Source: Oceanotoga teriensis (lineage in GTDB: Bacteria > Thermotogota > Thermotogae > Petrotogales > Petrotogaceae). Taken from it: a stretch of DNA of 64,000 nt. The stretch covers positions 90,003-154,002 of the forward strand of contig NZ_QGGI01000006.1 in the NCBI RefSeq assembly GCF_003148465.1, read 5' to 3'. The position numbers and the translations under genes are program-made. Every line of letters starts with the position of its first letter. Positions within the stretch are counted from its first letter, which is position 1. The notes under the pieces were generated by a model. It searched no databases. It was given only the letters and a program-made list of their open reading frames with translations, and had not been told where the DNA came from. Below, piece after piece: positions 46,849 through 55,215 of this stretch.

Positions 46849-46879
46849 TTGACTTAAAGTTGACTTTAAGTTGTATACT
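46849..46879 (+). promoter_or_regulatory. AdhR-type promoter (19-bp spacer with CTTAAAG-N4-CTTTAAG)
   Basis: -35 TTGACT (46849-46854) and -10 TATACT (46874-46879) with exactly 19 bases between. The spacer region carries the perfect dyad ACTTAAAGT-TG-ACTTTAAGT, centred between the hexamers. It should be activated by the divergent MerR protein. Confidence 0.88.
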
Positions 46880-46960
46880 TTAAATGAACTTGTATTATTT
46901 AGTTTATCATTAATTATTGTAAAAGTCAATTACTTTAATTATTAAGGAAGGAGAATTGAA

Positions 46961-47278
46961 ATGAAAAAACAAACAGCTGGCAGAGATGCTTTAGGAGAAT
47001 TTGCACCAAAATTTGCACAATTAAACGATGATGTTTTATTTGGAGAAATTTGGTCACGCGAGGAAGAATTATCTTTAAAAGAACGTAGTATTATTACTGT
47101 TACAGCATTAATAACAAAAGGAATATTTGACAATTCATTAAAATATCATATTATGAATGCTAAAAATAATGGAGTAAGCAAAGAAGAAATGGTTGAAATA
47201 TTAACTCATTTAGCTTTTTATGTAGGGTGGCCAAATGCTTGGGCTGGATTTTCTTTAGCAAAAGAAGTTTATAAATAA
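46961..47278 (+). CDS. Carboxymuconolactone decarboxylase-family protein
   Basis: 105-residue small helical protein of the CMD/AhpD superfamily (SLKERSIITVTALITKGIFD; HIMNAKNNGVSKEEMVEILT; FYVGWPNAWAGFSLAKEVY). It lacks the CxxC of AhpD. In Bacillus the AdhR regulon includes a similar gene (yraC), which supports an aldehyde or quinone stress role. It is the first gene of the AdhR-controlled operon with a strong AAGGAGGAG-like ribosome site. Confidence 0.88.
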   Translation: MKKQTAGRDALGEFAPKFAQLNDDVLFGEIWSREEELSLKERSIITVTALITKGIFDNSLKYHIMNAKNNGVSKEEMVEILTHLAFYVGWPNAWAGFSLAKEVYK

Positions 47279-47299
47279 TGTAAAAGGAGAGAAAAATAA

Positions 47300-47719
47300 A
47301 TGAATAGAAAAGAATTAGAAATGATATCAGATTTTCCTTTAGGAGAAGAAAATAAAAAATTTGCTGAATATTTTATAGGTAAAAGTTATTTAAGTTTTTT
47401 AAATGATAAAGAAGTATATATTTTTAATATTACATTCGAACCTGGTTGTCGTAATAATTGGCATATTCATCATGGTGCTGGTTAAATATTAATATGTACT
47501 GGTGGAAAAGGTTGGTATCAAGAACAAGGAAAAGAAGCTAGACTTTTAAAAAGCGGTGAAATAGTTTATATTCCACCAGAAGTAAAACATTGGCATGGTG
47601 CAGTAATTGATGAAGGATTTGCTCATTTATCATTAGCTTTACCAGCAGAAAATTCAAGTAATGAATGGTGTGAACCAGTAACAGATGAAGAATATCAAAA
47701 ATTGAATTATAAAAAATAG
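47300..47719 (+). pseudogene. Cupin-domain protein interrupted by one nonsense codon
   Basis: The frame is open from ATG 47300 to the TAG at 47717 except for a TAA at 47483-47485. The protein reads NNWHIHHGAG-stop-ILICTGGKGWYQEQG, then GEIVYIPPEVKHWHGA. This is a complete cupin of about 139 residues with metal-binding His residues on both sides of the stop. A Gln codon CAA changed to TAA explains it. Flanking genes are intact, so the mutation is either recent or an error. Confidence 0.85.
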
Positions 47720-47730
47720 GAGGTAATTTT

Positions 47731-48897
47731 ATGAATTTTGATTTTACATATGAAAATCCAACAACTATACATTTTGGAAAAAATGCGATGAATAATTTAG
47801 AAATAGAGTTATCAAAATATGGAGATAATATACTTTTAGCTTACGGTAGAAATTCAATAAAAAAAATAGGATTATATGATCAAATTATTACTATTTGTAA
47901 AAAACTTAATAAAAATGTTTATGAACTTTCTGGAATTATGCCAAATCCAACATATGAAAAAGTACAAGAAGGATCTAAATTAGTAGTTGAAAACAAAGTA
48001 GACTTAATACTCGCAGTAGGAGGTGGTTCTGTTATAGATTGTGCTAAGGCTATATCTGTATCAGCTTATTGTGAAGGAGATGCTTGGACAAAATACTGGT
48101 TACAATTTGAACCTGTTAATAATAAAATAGTTCCAGTTGGATCTGTACTTACCATGGTTGGAACAGGATCTGAAATGAATGGTGGTTCAGTAATTACTAA
48201 TGAACAAATGAAATTAAAAATAGGAAGAGTATATCCATTTAATGTAAACCCTAAATTTTCTATATTAAATCCTGAATATACTTATTCTGTATCAAAATAT
48301 CAAATGGTAAGTGGAATTTTTGATATGATGTCACATTTAATGGAAGCATACTTTGCAGGAAATGATGACAGTGTATCAAATTATATAATTGAGGGTATAT
48401 TACGTTCAGTAATAGTTAATGCAAGAAAAGCTGTTGAAAATCAAGAAGATTATGAAGCTAGAAGTAATCTTATGTGGAGTGCTTCGCTTGCTATGAATCC
48501 AATTGTAGGACTAAGTAAAGCTCAAGACTGGGAAGTTCATATGATAGAACATCAACTTGGTGCTTATACAGATTGTGCGCATGGAATGGGACTTGCTGCT
48601 ATTTCATTACCTTATTATAGATATATTTATAAATATGGTTTAGATAAATTTGTTCGTTTTGCAAAAGTAGTATGGGGAATTGAAGAAAAAGATAAAACAA
48701 AAGAAGAAATAGCTTTAGCAGGTATAGATGAATTAGAAAGATTTACTAAAGAATGTGGAATCATAACTTCTTTAAAAGATTTAGGAGCTACACAAGAAAT
48801 GTTACCATTAATAGCTGAATCTACAATAGTACTAAATGGGGGATATAAAGAATTAACAAAAGAAGAAATATTAAATATCCTTAAAGAAGCTTATTGA
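47731..48897 (+). CDS. Iron-containing alcohol dehydrogenase (YqhD/BdhA type)
   Basis: 388-residue NAD(P)H-dependent alcohol/aldehyde dehydrogenase of the Fe-ADH family. The nucleotide site is LAVGGGSVIDCAKAIS; metal-binding histidines are in MSHLMEAY and in WEVHMIEHQLGAYTDCAHGMG. It follows the cupin gene by 11 bases and is under the AdhR-like promoter, so its likely job is to reduce toxic aldehydes to alcohols. Confidence 0.94.
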   Translation: MNFDFTYENPTTIHFGKNAMNNLEIELSKYGDNILLAYGRNSIKKIGLYDQIITICKKLNKNVYELSGIMPNPTYEKVQEGSKLVVENKVDLILAVGGGSVIDCAKAISVSAYCEGDAWTKYWLQFEPVNNKIVPVGSVLTMVGTGSEMNGGSVITNEQMKLKIGRVYPFNVNPKFSILNPEYTYSVSKYQMVSGIFDMMSHLMEAYFAGNDDSVSNYIIEGILRSVIVNARKAVENQEDYEARSNLMWSASLAMNPIVGLSKAQDWEVHMIEHQLGAYTDCAHGMGLAAISLPYYRYIYKYGLDKFVRFAKVVWGIEEKDKTKEEIALAGIDELERFTKECGIITSLKDLGATQEMLPLIAESTIVLNGGYKELTKEEILNILKEAY

Positions 48898-48929
48898 TAA
48901 ATAAAAATAAAGTTAATGAAGATAATAAT

Positions 48930-49360
48930 ATTTTATTAGAAAAAGGTTCATTCATTATGGTAAATGATAATAAAGACTATTATGAAAAATCGGCCCACAA
49001 AGTAACTTTGACATAAAGTAATTTAGCAAAAGAAGTTGCTTGGTACAGTAAAAATTCAGAAATTCAAATTCATGAAATAGGGGGAAAATTACCCAATGAG
49101 TTAGGATTATATGATATGAGTGGAAACGTTTGGGAATGGTGTTATGGTGGTATACAGATTACAACAAATCAAATCAGATAGATCCATTGCAACATAGTTC
49201 AAGAAAGTATCGTGTTGTACGTGGTGGAAGTTGGTTTGTAAATTCTCATAACGTTCGTATTTTTAACAGATATAATAACCTTCCCACTGCTACTGTGAGT
49301 GATGTAGGATTTCGATTGGTTAAAACATTGGTGAAAAATAAAGAAAAGTATAAATATTAA
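48930..49360 (+). pseudogene. Formylglycine-generating enzyme (SUMF1/FGE-sulfatase) family remnant
   Basis: Pieces of an FGE-sulfatase domain lie in order: EKGSFIMVNDNKDYYEKSAH, then KVTLT and a TAA stop, then AKEVAWYSKNSEIQIHEIGG, then PNELGLYDMSGNVWEWCY. After a frameshift near 49145 it reads WYTDYNKSN, RVVRGGSWFVNSHNVRI and DVGFRLVKTL. An internal segment of roughly 100 residues is missing at the stop. The gene is dead. Confidence 0.85.
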
Positions 49361-49502
49361 CTAATAAATGTATATATATAAATATAATTAATAAAATTTG
49401 AGTTATAAATTTATATTTCAAAAGAGTTATAATATTAATATGACTTTTTGGAGATGTATTAAATGAATAAAAAAAATATAAAAATGAATAAAAAATTGAT
49501 TT

Positions 49503-49530
49503 ACAGTCCTTGAAAAAGGACTGTTTTTTT
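49503..49530 (+). terminator. Rho-independent terminator
   Basis: ACAGTCCTT pairs with AAGGACTGT around GAAA and is followed by TTTTTT. It isolates the RloC-like gene from upstream transcription. Confidence 0.9.
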
Positions 49531-49531
49531 A

Positions 49532-49561
49532 TTAATTAATCAAGTTGGGGTGATTAATTAA
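49532..49561. promoter_or_regulatory. Perfect 11-bp inverted repeat before the RloC-like gene
   Basis: TTAATTAATCA and TGATTAATTAA flank an 8-base loop AGTTGGGG, 36 bases before the chosen start. It could be an operator or an mRNA hairpin; no promoter hexamers were confidently placed. Confidence 0.5.
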
Positions 49562-49596
49562 CGGATTATCCTATCAAAAGGGGAATGAGGATAAAA

Positions 49597-51768
49597 ATGA
49601 TTAATAAAATTTTTTTAGATCAAGTAGCGACATATGAAGAAATAGAGTTTTCACCATCAAAAATAAATTATATTTATGGTGGGAATGGTACAGGGAAAAC
49701 AACTATATCAAAAGTTATAGCAGAAGATAAAAAATATTCTGAATGTGATATCTGTTATGAAGAAGATAGAATTAATAGTATTGTTTATAATAAAGATTTT
49801 GTTAAAAAACATTTTTCACAGAGTGATTCTATTAAAGGAATATTTACTTTAGGAAAAGATAATAAAGAAATTAAAGAAGAAATAGATGAAAAAAATAATC
49901 AAATTATCGATTTAAAAGATAAAAGAGAAAAGGATAATGATAATAAAGAAATTAAAGAAAAAGAACGAGAAAAAGAAATGGGAAAATTTATAAATGAAAT
50001 TTGGGAAATAAAGAAAAAATACGAAGTAGACTTTAGGGAAGCTTTTGAAGGTTATATATGGTCTAAAAAAGCTTTTTTTGATAAATGTCTAAAAGAATCG
50101 GAAGAAAATAAATATGAGTTAATTAAATACAATGAAATTATTAAAAAGAAAGAAATTGTTTTTGATAAAGAACCTGAAAAATATGAACGATTAGAAAAGC
50201 TTAATTTTGAAAAAATTATAAAATTAGAAGAATTAGATATTTTATCTAAGCCTATTATTGGGAAAGATAATGCTCAAATAGGAAATTTAATAAAACAATT
50301 AAAAAATAGTGATTGGGTAAACAGTGGTAGAAAATATTTAGAACAAAGTAAAAATAAATGTCCTTTTTGTCAACAAACAATAAATTTTGAAATAAAAAAA
50401 GATATAGAAGATTTTTTTGATGAGTCATATAAAGAAGAGTATGAAAAAATAAAAAAATTAAGGAATTATTATGAAGAAAGTATTGAAGGTTTATTTAATA
50501 AAATAGAGATATTGAGAAAAAAAGATATAAAAATTATTGATTTATCTATTTTAGAAGAAAAAATTCAAATTTTAAAAGAAAAAGCTAAAAGAAATTTAAT
50601 GATAATTGATGAAAAACTCAAAAATCCAAGTAATATAAAAAAATTAGATTATATTTCTACTATTATAAAAGATATAAATTTAGAAATAGATGAATTTAAT
50701 TCTAAAATAGAAACTAATAATAAAATAATAGAGAATATTAAAGTTGAAAAAAAGAATTTAAAATATAAAATATGGAGATATATTGTTGAAGAGTATAAAG
50801 GTAATATAGAAAGATATAATAAAAAAATAAAAGGATTAAATAAAGGTCTTGAAAACCTTAATAAAAATATAGAAATAAAAGATAATAAAATAATAAAAAT
50901 AGAAAAAGAAATTGAATTAATGGAATCTGAAATTACTAGCATTGAATACACAAAAAATGAAATCAATAAAATACTTAAAAATTTTGGATTTAATAGTTTT
51001 AAAATTGAAAAGGCATCTGAAAAAGGTTTTTATAAAATTGTTAGACCTGATGGTTATTGTGTTGAAGAAACCCTTAGTGAGGGTGAATATAATTTCATTA
51101 CATTTTTATATTTTTATAAAATGATTAAAGGAAGTCTTAATCCAACAGGAATGATAAAAGATAAAATTGTTGTTATAGACGATCCTGTTTCAAGTTTAGA
51201 TAGTAATATTCTTTTTATTATTTCTAATTTAGTTAGAGATATTATAGATGACTGTAAAAATAATTGTAAAAATGGGATAAAACAAATTTTTTTAATGACT
51301 CATAATGTTTATTTTCATAAAGAGGTAACTTTTAATATTAAAAAACATTATTTAAAAGATGAGAAATTTTGGATTATAAAAAAAATTAATGAATTATCTT
51401 CAATTGAACCATACAATAAAAATCCGATACAAACAACGTATGAAATGCTTTGGACTGAAATAAGGGATATAAAAAAAATTAATAAAGTTACTGTTTTTAA
51501 TACATTTAGAAGAATTTTAGAATACTATTTTAATATTATTGGAGGTACAGATTATAAAAAATGCATTGAAGAATTTGAATATGAAGAAAAATTAATATGT
51601 AAATCTTTATTATCATGGATAAATGATGGATCACATTTTTTAAATGATGATATGCATATTTATAGTGAATTTGATAGTATTGAAAAATACTATAATGTTT
51701 TTAAAATGATTTTTGAAAAAACAGGTCATAAAAATCATTTTGATATGATGAATAAAAAAATAAATTAA
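49597..51768 (+). CDS. AAA_13-family ATPase, RloC/PrrC-like anticodon nuclease candidate
   Basis: 723-residue ABC-type ATPase interrupted by long coiled coils. Walker A is GGNGTGKTT (residues 28-36); a zinc-hook-like CPFC lies at 255-258; the signature region is ETLSEGEYNFITFLYFY and Walker B is IVVIDDPVSSLDSN. The C-terminal part contains R638-x3-E642 (FRRILEYYF) and H680 (WINDGSHFLND), matching the Arg-Glu-His triad of PrrC/RloC anticodon nucleases. Such proteins cut tRNA when phage disturbs the host. Other AAA_13 proteins share this layout, so the tRNase role is inferred. The ATG at 49597 follows GAGG; an ATG at 49585 precedes that site. Confidence 0.75.
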   Translation: MINKIFLDQVATYEEIEFSPSKINYIYGGNGTGKTTISKVIAEDKKYSECDICYEEDRINSIVYNKDFVKKHFSQSDSIKGIFTLGKDNKEIKEEIDEKNNQIIDLKDKREKDNDNKEIKEKEREKEMGKFINEIWEIKKKYEVDFREAFEGYIWSKKAFFDKCLKESEENKYELIKYNEIIKKKEIVFDKEPEKYERLEKLNFEKIIKLEELDILSKPIIGKDNAQIGNLIKQLKNSDWVNSGRKYLEQSKNKCPFCQQTINFEIKKDIEDFFDESYKEEYEKIKKLRNYYEESIEGLFNKIEILRKKDIKIIDLSILEEKIQILKEKAKRNLMIIDEKLKNPSNIKKLDYISTIIKDINLEIDEFNSKIETNNKIIENIKVEKKNLKYKIWRYIVEEYKGNIERYNKKIKGLNKGLENLNKNIEIKDNKIIKIEKEIELMESEITSIEYTKNEINKILKNFGFNSFKIEKASEKGFYKIVRPDGYCVEETLSEGEYNFITFLYFYKMIKGSLNPTGMIKDKIVVIDDPVSSLDSNILFIISNLVRDIIDDCKNNCKNGIKQIFLMTHNVYFHKEVTFNIKKHYLKDEKFWIIKKINELSSIEPYNKNPIQTTYEMLWTEIRDIKKINKVTVFNTFRRILEYYFNIIGGTDYKKCIEEFEYEEKLICKSLLSWINDGSHFLNDDMHIYSEFDSIEKYYNVFKMIFEKTGHKNHFDMMNKKIN

Positions 51769-51790
51769 TGAATTATTATTAAGAAAGTAA

Positions 51791-51901
51791 ATTATTGAAG
51801 ACTTACTTAATAAAATAGATATAACTGATATTAAACATTATGATTATTTTTTTAATCGTTGTTTATCATTAATAGGCTTAGCTATTCAGTATTTAAAATA
51901 G
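51791..51901 (+). pseudogene. Short C-terminal gene remnant
   Basis: An open stretch of 36 codons (IIEDLLNKIDITDIKHYDYF, FNRCLSLIGLAIQYLK and stop) with no start or ribosome site. Probably the tail of a deleted gene. I do not recognise it. Confidence 0.3.
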
Positions 51902-51969
51902 AGGAAGAAAAAATTGTATGAATACATTATTGAAAATATAAAAAAATAATCTTTTGGGAGGAATATTTT

Positions 51970-52956
51970 TTGTATAATATTAATAGAAAACAAGCAGATA
52001 GAATTGAACCAGTAACTTTTTCAGATCTGAATATGACTGAAAACGATATAGAAGAAATTTTAAGAAATAGTATAGATATGGTTTGTGAAGAAGAAGAATC
52101 TATGCTTATTGTAGGAAGACAGGTTAGAAATGAAAAAAATGGAAGAAGCGATTCGACGGCAGTCGACAATAATGGGAATATAGTTCTTATTGAAATAAAA
52201 AGAGATCGTAAAGATATTGAAAATCGTAAAGAAGCTTTTGAATTTCAAGCGATAAGATACGCTGCTAGTTATGCAACTATTAATAATTCAGACGATTTAG
52301 TCAAAAAAGTATATTCTTCATATATTGAAAAATATAAAACTGAATTTGAAATTGGAGAATTAACGTCTTATGAATTAGGAGTTAGAAAATTAAATGAATT
52401 TCTTAAAGAAAATGATGCAGAGAAAAATTTTAATAAAAAACAAAGAATAATTCTTGTTGCATCGGATTTTGATGAACAAACTCTTTCTGCCGTTGCTTGG
52501 CTTAATAGTAATAATGTTGATATAAGCTGTTATAAATTAATACCATATAAAATAAATGAAAGTATTTATTTGAATGTTGAAAAATTATTACCTATTATAA
52601 ATTATAATGATTACTATGTGAATTTAATGGGAAATAAAATAAAATCTTTATCAATGGAAAATGACAAAAAAATTACACGTAGATCATTACCTAAGATTGA
52701 TTCTATGCTTGAATGGGGAATTGTTAAAGAAGGAGATGTAATAATAGCTAAAGATAGAGGAAATGAAGCAACTCTTCTTTCTAATGGTAATGTAATGGTA
52801 GATGAAAAAGAAAAATCTATGCAAGCTTGGTTAAAAAAAATATTTGATTGGTCTACTATTAATACTTATATTTTTGCAGTTCATAAAGAAACAGGAAAAA
52901 CATTATATCAACTTAGAGAAGAATATATGTCACAAAAAGAAATAAATGATATATAA
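51970..52956 (+). CDS. PD-(D/E)xK nuclease with C-terminal RAMA domain
   Basis: 328-residue protein. Residues about 25-140 form a restriction-endonuclease fold: GRSDSTAVDNNGNIVLIEIK gives D61 and E75-x-K77. Residues about 243-325 (MLEWGIVKEGDVIIA, ATLLSNGNVMV, ETGKTLYQLREEYM) match the RAMA domain, a module found in restriction systems and thought to read modified DNA. The start is a TTG at 51970, eight bases after GGGAGG. It has no methylase partner and sits between the RloC-like gene and CRISPR array 1. A modification-dependent defence nuclease is the best guess. Confidence 0.75.
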   Translation: MYNINRKQADRIEPVTFSDLNMTENDIEEILRNSIDMVCEEEESMLIVGRQVRNEKNGRSDSTAVDNNGNIVLIEIKRDRKDIENRKEAFEFQAIRYAASYATINNSDDLVKKVYSSYIEKYKTEFEIGELTSYELGVRKLNEFLKENDAEKNFNKKQRIILVASDFDEQTLSAVAWLNSNNVDISCYKLIPYKINESIYLNVEKLLPIINYNDYYVNLMGNKIKSLSMENDKKITRRSLPKIDSMLEWGIVKEGDVIIAKDRGNEATLLSNGNVMVDEKEKSMQAWLKKIFDWSTINTYIFAVHKETGKTLYQLREEYMSQKEINDI

Positions 52957-52963
52957 AAAATAA

Positions 52964-52991
52964 GTGATTTGATAAAAATCGCTTCTTTTTT
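52964..52991 (+). terminator. Terminator after the RAMA nuclease gene
   Basis: AAGTGATTT pairs with AAATCGCTT (one G-T pair) around a short A-rich loop and is followed by CTTTTTT. It ends just before the CRISPR leader. Confidence 0.85.
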
Positions 52992-53161
52992 CCAAGTGAT
53001 TGAAGTTGAAAAACTGGTAGAAATAGTATATAATAATAATTAGGAAAGAAAAAAGGAAGAAATTTTAATTGAGATGAAATCGCTGGAACTAAAATCAGTA
53101 AATGTAGTGATAATAAGTGTTTTAGCATATTGATGATTTCTGGAATCCTTAATTCATGACT
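52992..53161 (+). promoter_or_regulatory. Leader of CRISPR array 1 with promoter
   Basis: About 170 bases shared almost base for base with the leader of array 2. It holds a sigma-A-type promoter: TTGAAA at 53006-53011, a 17-base spacer and TATAAT at 53029-53034, directed into the array. The repeat-proximal 80 bases also occur at 44708. Confidence 0.9.
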
Positions 53162-54119
53162 CTCTAACAATAACAAGAATTGTATTTAAATTTTATAATT
53201 TCTTCATTTTCTATATCTTCAGAATCGTCTCTAACAATAACAAGAATTGTATTTAAATGAAATATTCTTCGAGAACCTGTTCGCGGACCTCTTTCTCTAA
53301 CAATAACAAGAATTGTATTTAAATACAGAAATTCCCACCAAACTTCTGCCCACTTTAAACATCTCTAACAATAACAAGAATTGTATTTAAATATTTTGTT
53401 ATTTTCTTTTTCAGTTCCCATTAAATCACTCTAACAATAACAAGAATTGTATTTAAATTTGAATATATTAGGTTTCCAATTATTCAATTTATATCTCTAA
53501 CAATAACAAGAATTGTATTTAAATTTAACAGTTGCTACTGTTATAGTTAAAAATAAAAATCTCTAACAATAACAAGAATTGTATTTAAATTGATTTGAAA
53601 TATTCTTTTTTCTCCCATTTTATCCACTCTAACAATAACAAGAATTGTATTTAAATTTTGAATATCTATTATTACCTTTTTTATCTTGCCATCTCTAACA
53701 ATAACAAGAATTGTATTTAAATACTGTTTGCTTAAAGTAATCTATATGATTACTGTTGCTCTAACAATAACAAGAATTGTATTTAAATCTTTTAACAAGT
53801 ATAGAATTACCTAATAGTAAAAAACTCTAACAATAACAAGAATTGTATTTAAATTTCTTGCGAAAGGTTTCTTAAGCTTTCTATAAAACCCTCTAACAAT
53901 AACAAGAATTGTATTTAAATGAAAAACCTGAACCATTAATAATAATATTATATATAACTCTAAAAATAACAAGAATTGTATTTAAATAAATGTTCGGTTA
54001 TGGTGACGGATCCTTTTGTTTTTCTCTAACAATAACAAGAATTGTATTTAAATTTCTCGGACAATTGAACTTGCCCATATTTTTTAATTCTCTAACAATA
54101 ACAAGAATTGTATTTAAAT
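53162..54119 (+). CRISPR. CRISPR array 1: 15 repeats, 14 spacers
   Basis: A 30-base repeat beginning CTCTAACAATAACAAG and ending AATTGTATTTAAAT; spacers are 36-38 bases. Repeats start at 53162, 53229, 53295, 53363, 53429, 53495, 53561, 53627, 53693, 53759, 53825, 53891, 53958, 54024 and 54090. All are identical except the one at 53958, which has C to A at its seventh base. The last eight bases ATTTAAAT would be the crRNA 5' handle, and the leader is on the left, so transcription is on the plus strand. A terminator closes the array. The first spacers are the most recent. Confidence 0.98.
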
Positions 54120-54125
54120 AAAATA

Positions 54126-54158
54126 AAAACTTCCAAATTTATTTGGAAGTTTTTTTTA
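54126..54158 (+). terminator. Terminator after CRISPR array 1
   Basis: AACTTCCAAA pairs with TTTGGAAGTT around TTTA, followed by TTTTTT. It prevents read-through from the array into the cmr genes, which therefore need their own promoter; a TATAAT is present at 54224-54229. Confidence 0.9.
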
Positions 54159-54290
54159 TAAAAAATTACATAAAAATTATTGATAAAAAAATAACATATA
54201 ATTTTAAAATAATTATTATAAATGATATAATTAAAAATATAAAGTAAACAAATATTAATGAAACAAAAATAAAAGAGGTGAAATTTTATC

Positions 54291-55211
54291 ATGAATAAGT
54301 TTACTGTTGAATTAGAGACTATAACTCCTATGTTTTCATATGGAAGCGATAAATATAAACCGGAGTTTAGAGTCACTGAATTAAAATCATTAATGAGAAA
54401 CACATTTAGAGAATTTTATGATTTTAAAAATTTAAAAGAAATGAAGGAAAAAGAAGCAGAACTTTTTGGAGATTTAAATAAAAAAAGTCCTTTTAGTATT
54501 AAAGTAAGTGATCCAAAAAAAATAAATTTTAATAAATTAGATTTACCTCTTTTTAAAATTCTAACTCCACATAAAATATTAAATCAAGAAAATATTGATG
54601 CTAAAAATATTTATAATTTATTAAAAGAAGATAAGATTTATAAACTATATGAAAAATTATTTGATAAAAAAATTTCTGTAAAAGTAGATTTTATTGTTAA
54701 AGATAAAAAGAGCGAAGATTTTTATAAAAAATTATTAGTATATTCTTCAATTTTAGGAGGGTTAGGAAGAAGAGTAAGAAAAGGATTTGGATGTTTCAAA
54801 GTAAAAGAAAAAGATTTAAACGAAAAAATTTCTGAAAATAATTTTGAAGATTTAAAAAATTTTAAAAAACTTGAATATTTTAAAGATTCTAATATGATAA
54901 AAAAATTACAAATAATAGAATTAGAAGATGAATATTCAAAAGTTATTTTAGAATTATCAGCATTAACTCATAATGCAATTTCAAAAGGTAAAATAAATGG
55001 AAGACTTTCTTCTCCTATATATATAACTTTTTGGGAGAGTGAGTATAAAAAATATATTATTATAAAAGAATTAAATTGTGATTATTTATCCAAATATAAT
55101 ATTAAAGAATTTGATAAATATTATGAACATTTTATGGATGAGTTAAAAAATTTAGATTTTTATAAAAGTGAAAAAGTTTTTGAAATATTAAATACTGAAA
55201 AAGATGGGTGA
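54291..55211 (+). CDS. cmr1: Type III-B effector subunit Cmr1 (RAMP)
   Basis: 306-residue RAMP protein that caps the Cmr complex near the 3' end of the crRNA. The N-terminus is TVELETITPMFSYGSDKYKP, followed by EFRVTELKSLMRNTFREFYD, the Cmr1 signature; a glycine-rich loop GGLGRRVRKGFGCFKV is the RAMP G-loop. It has the normal length for a short single-chain Cmr1. The GAGGTGA ribosome site lies upstream. It is the first gene of the cmr operon. Confidence 0.95.
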   Translation: MNKFTVELETITPMFSYGSDKYKPEFRVTELKSLMRNTFREFYDFKNLKEMKEKEAELFGDLNKKSPFSIKVSDPKKINFNKLDLPLFKILTPHKILNQENIDAKNIYNLLKEDKIYKLYEKLFDKKISVKVDFIVKDKKSEDFYKKLLVYSSILGGLGRRVRKGFGCFKVKEKDLNEKISENNFEDLKNFKKLEYFKDSNMIKKLQIIELEDEYSKVILELSALTHNAISKGKINGRLSSPIYITFWESEYKKYIIIKELNCDYLSKYNIKEFDKYYEHFMDELKNLDFYKSEKVFEILNTEKDG

Positions 55212-55215
55212 TTAT

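Noticed and set aside
46813..46929. N-terminal extension of the AdhR-like regulator to 46929
   Set aside because: It would code across the divergent MerR-type promoter and precede the normal MerR start; ATG 46812 has GGAGG.
49463..49513. Small ORF MNKKNIKMNKKLIYSP ending in a terminator hairpin, possible leader peptide
   Set aside because: It has GGAG upstream, but no regulatory codons, no alternative antiterminator pairing, and it follows a dead gene; coding function is unsupported.
53229..53294. Spacer at 53259 sharing GAAATATTCTT with the overlapping spacer pair
   Set aside because: Eleven A/T-rich bases are expected by chance in this composition.
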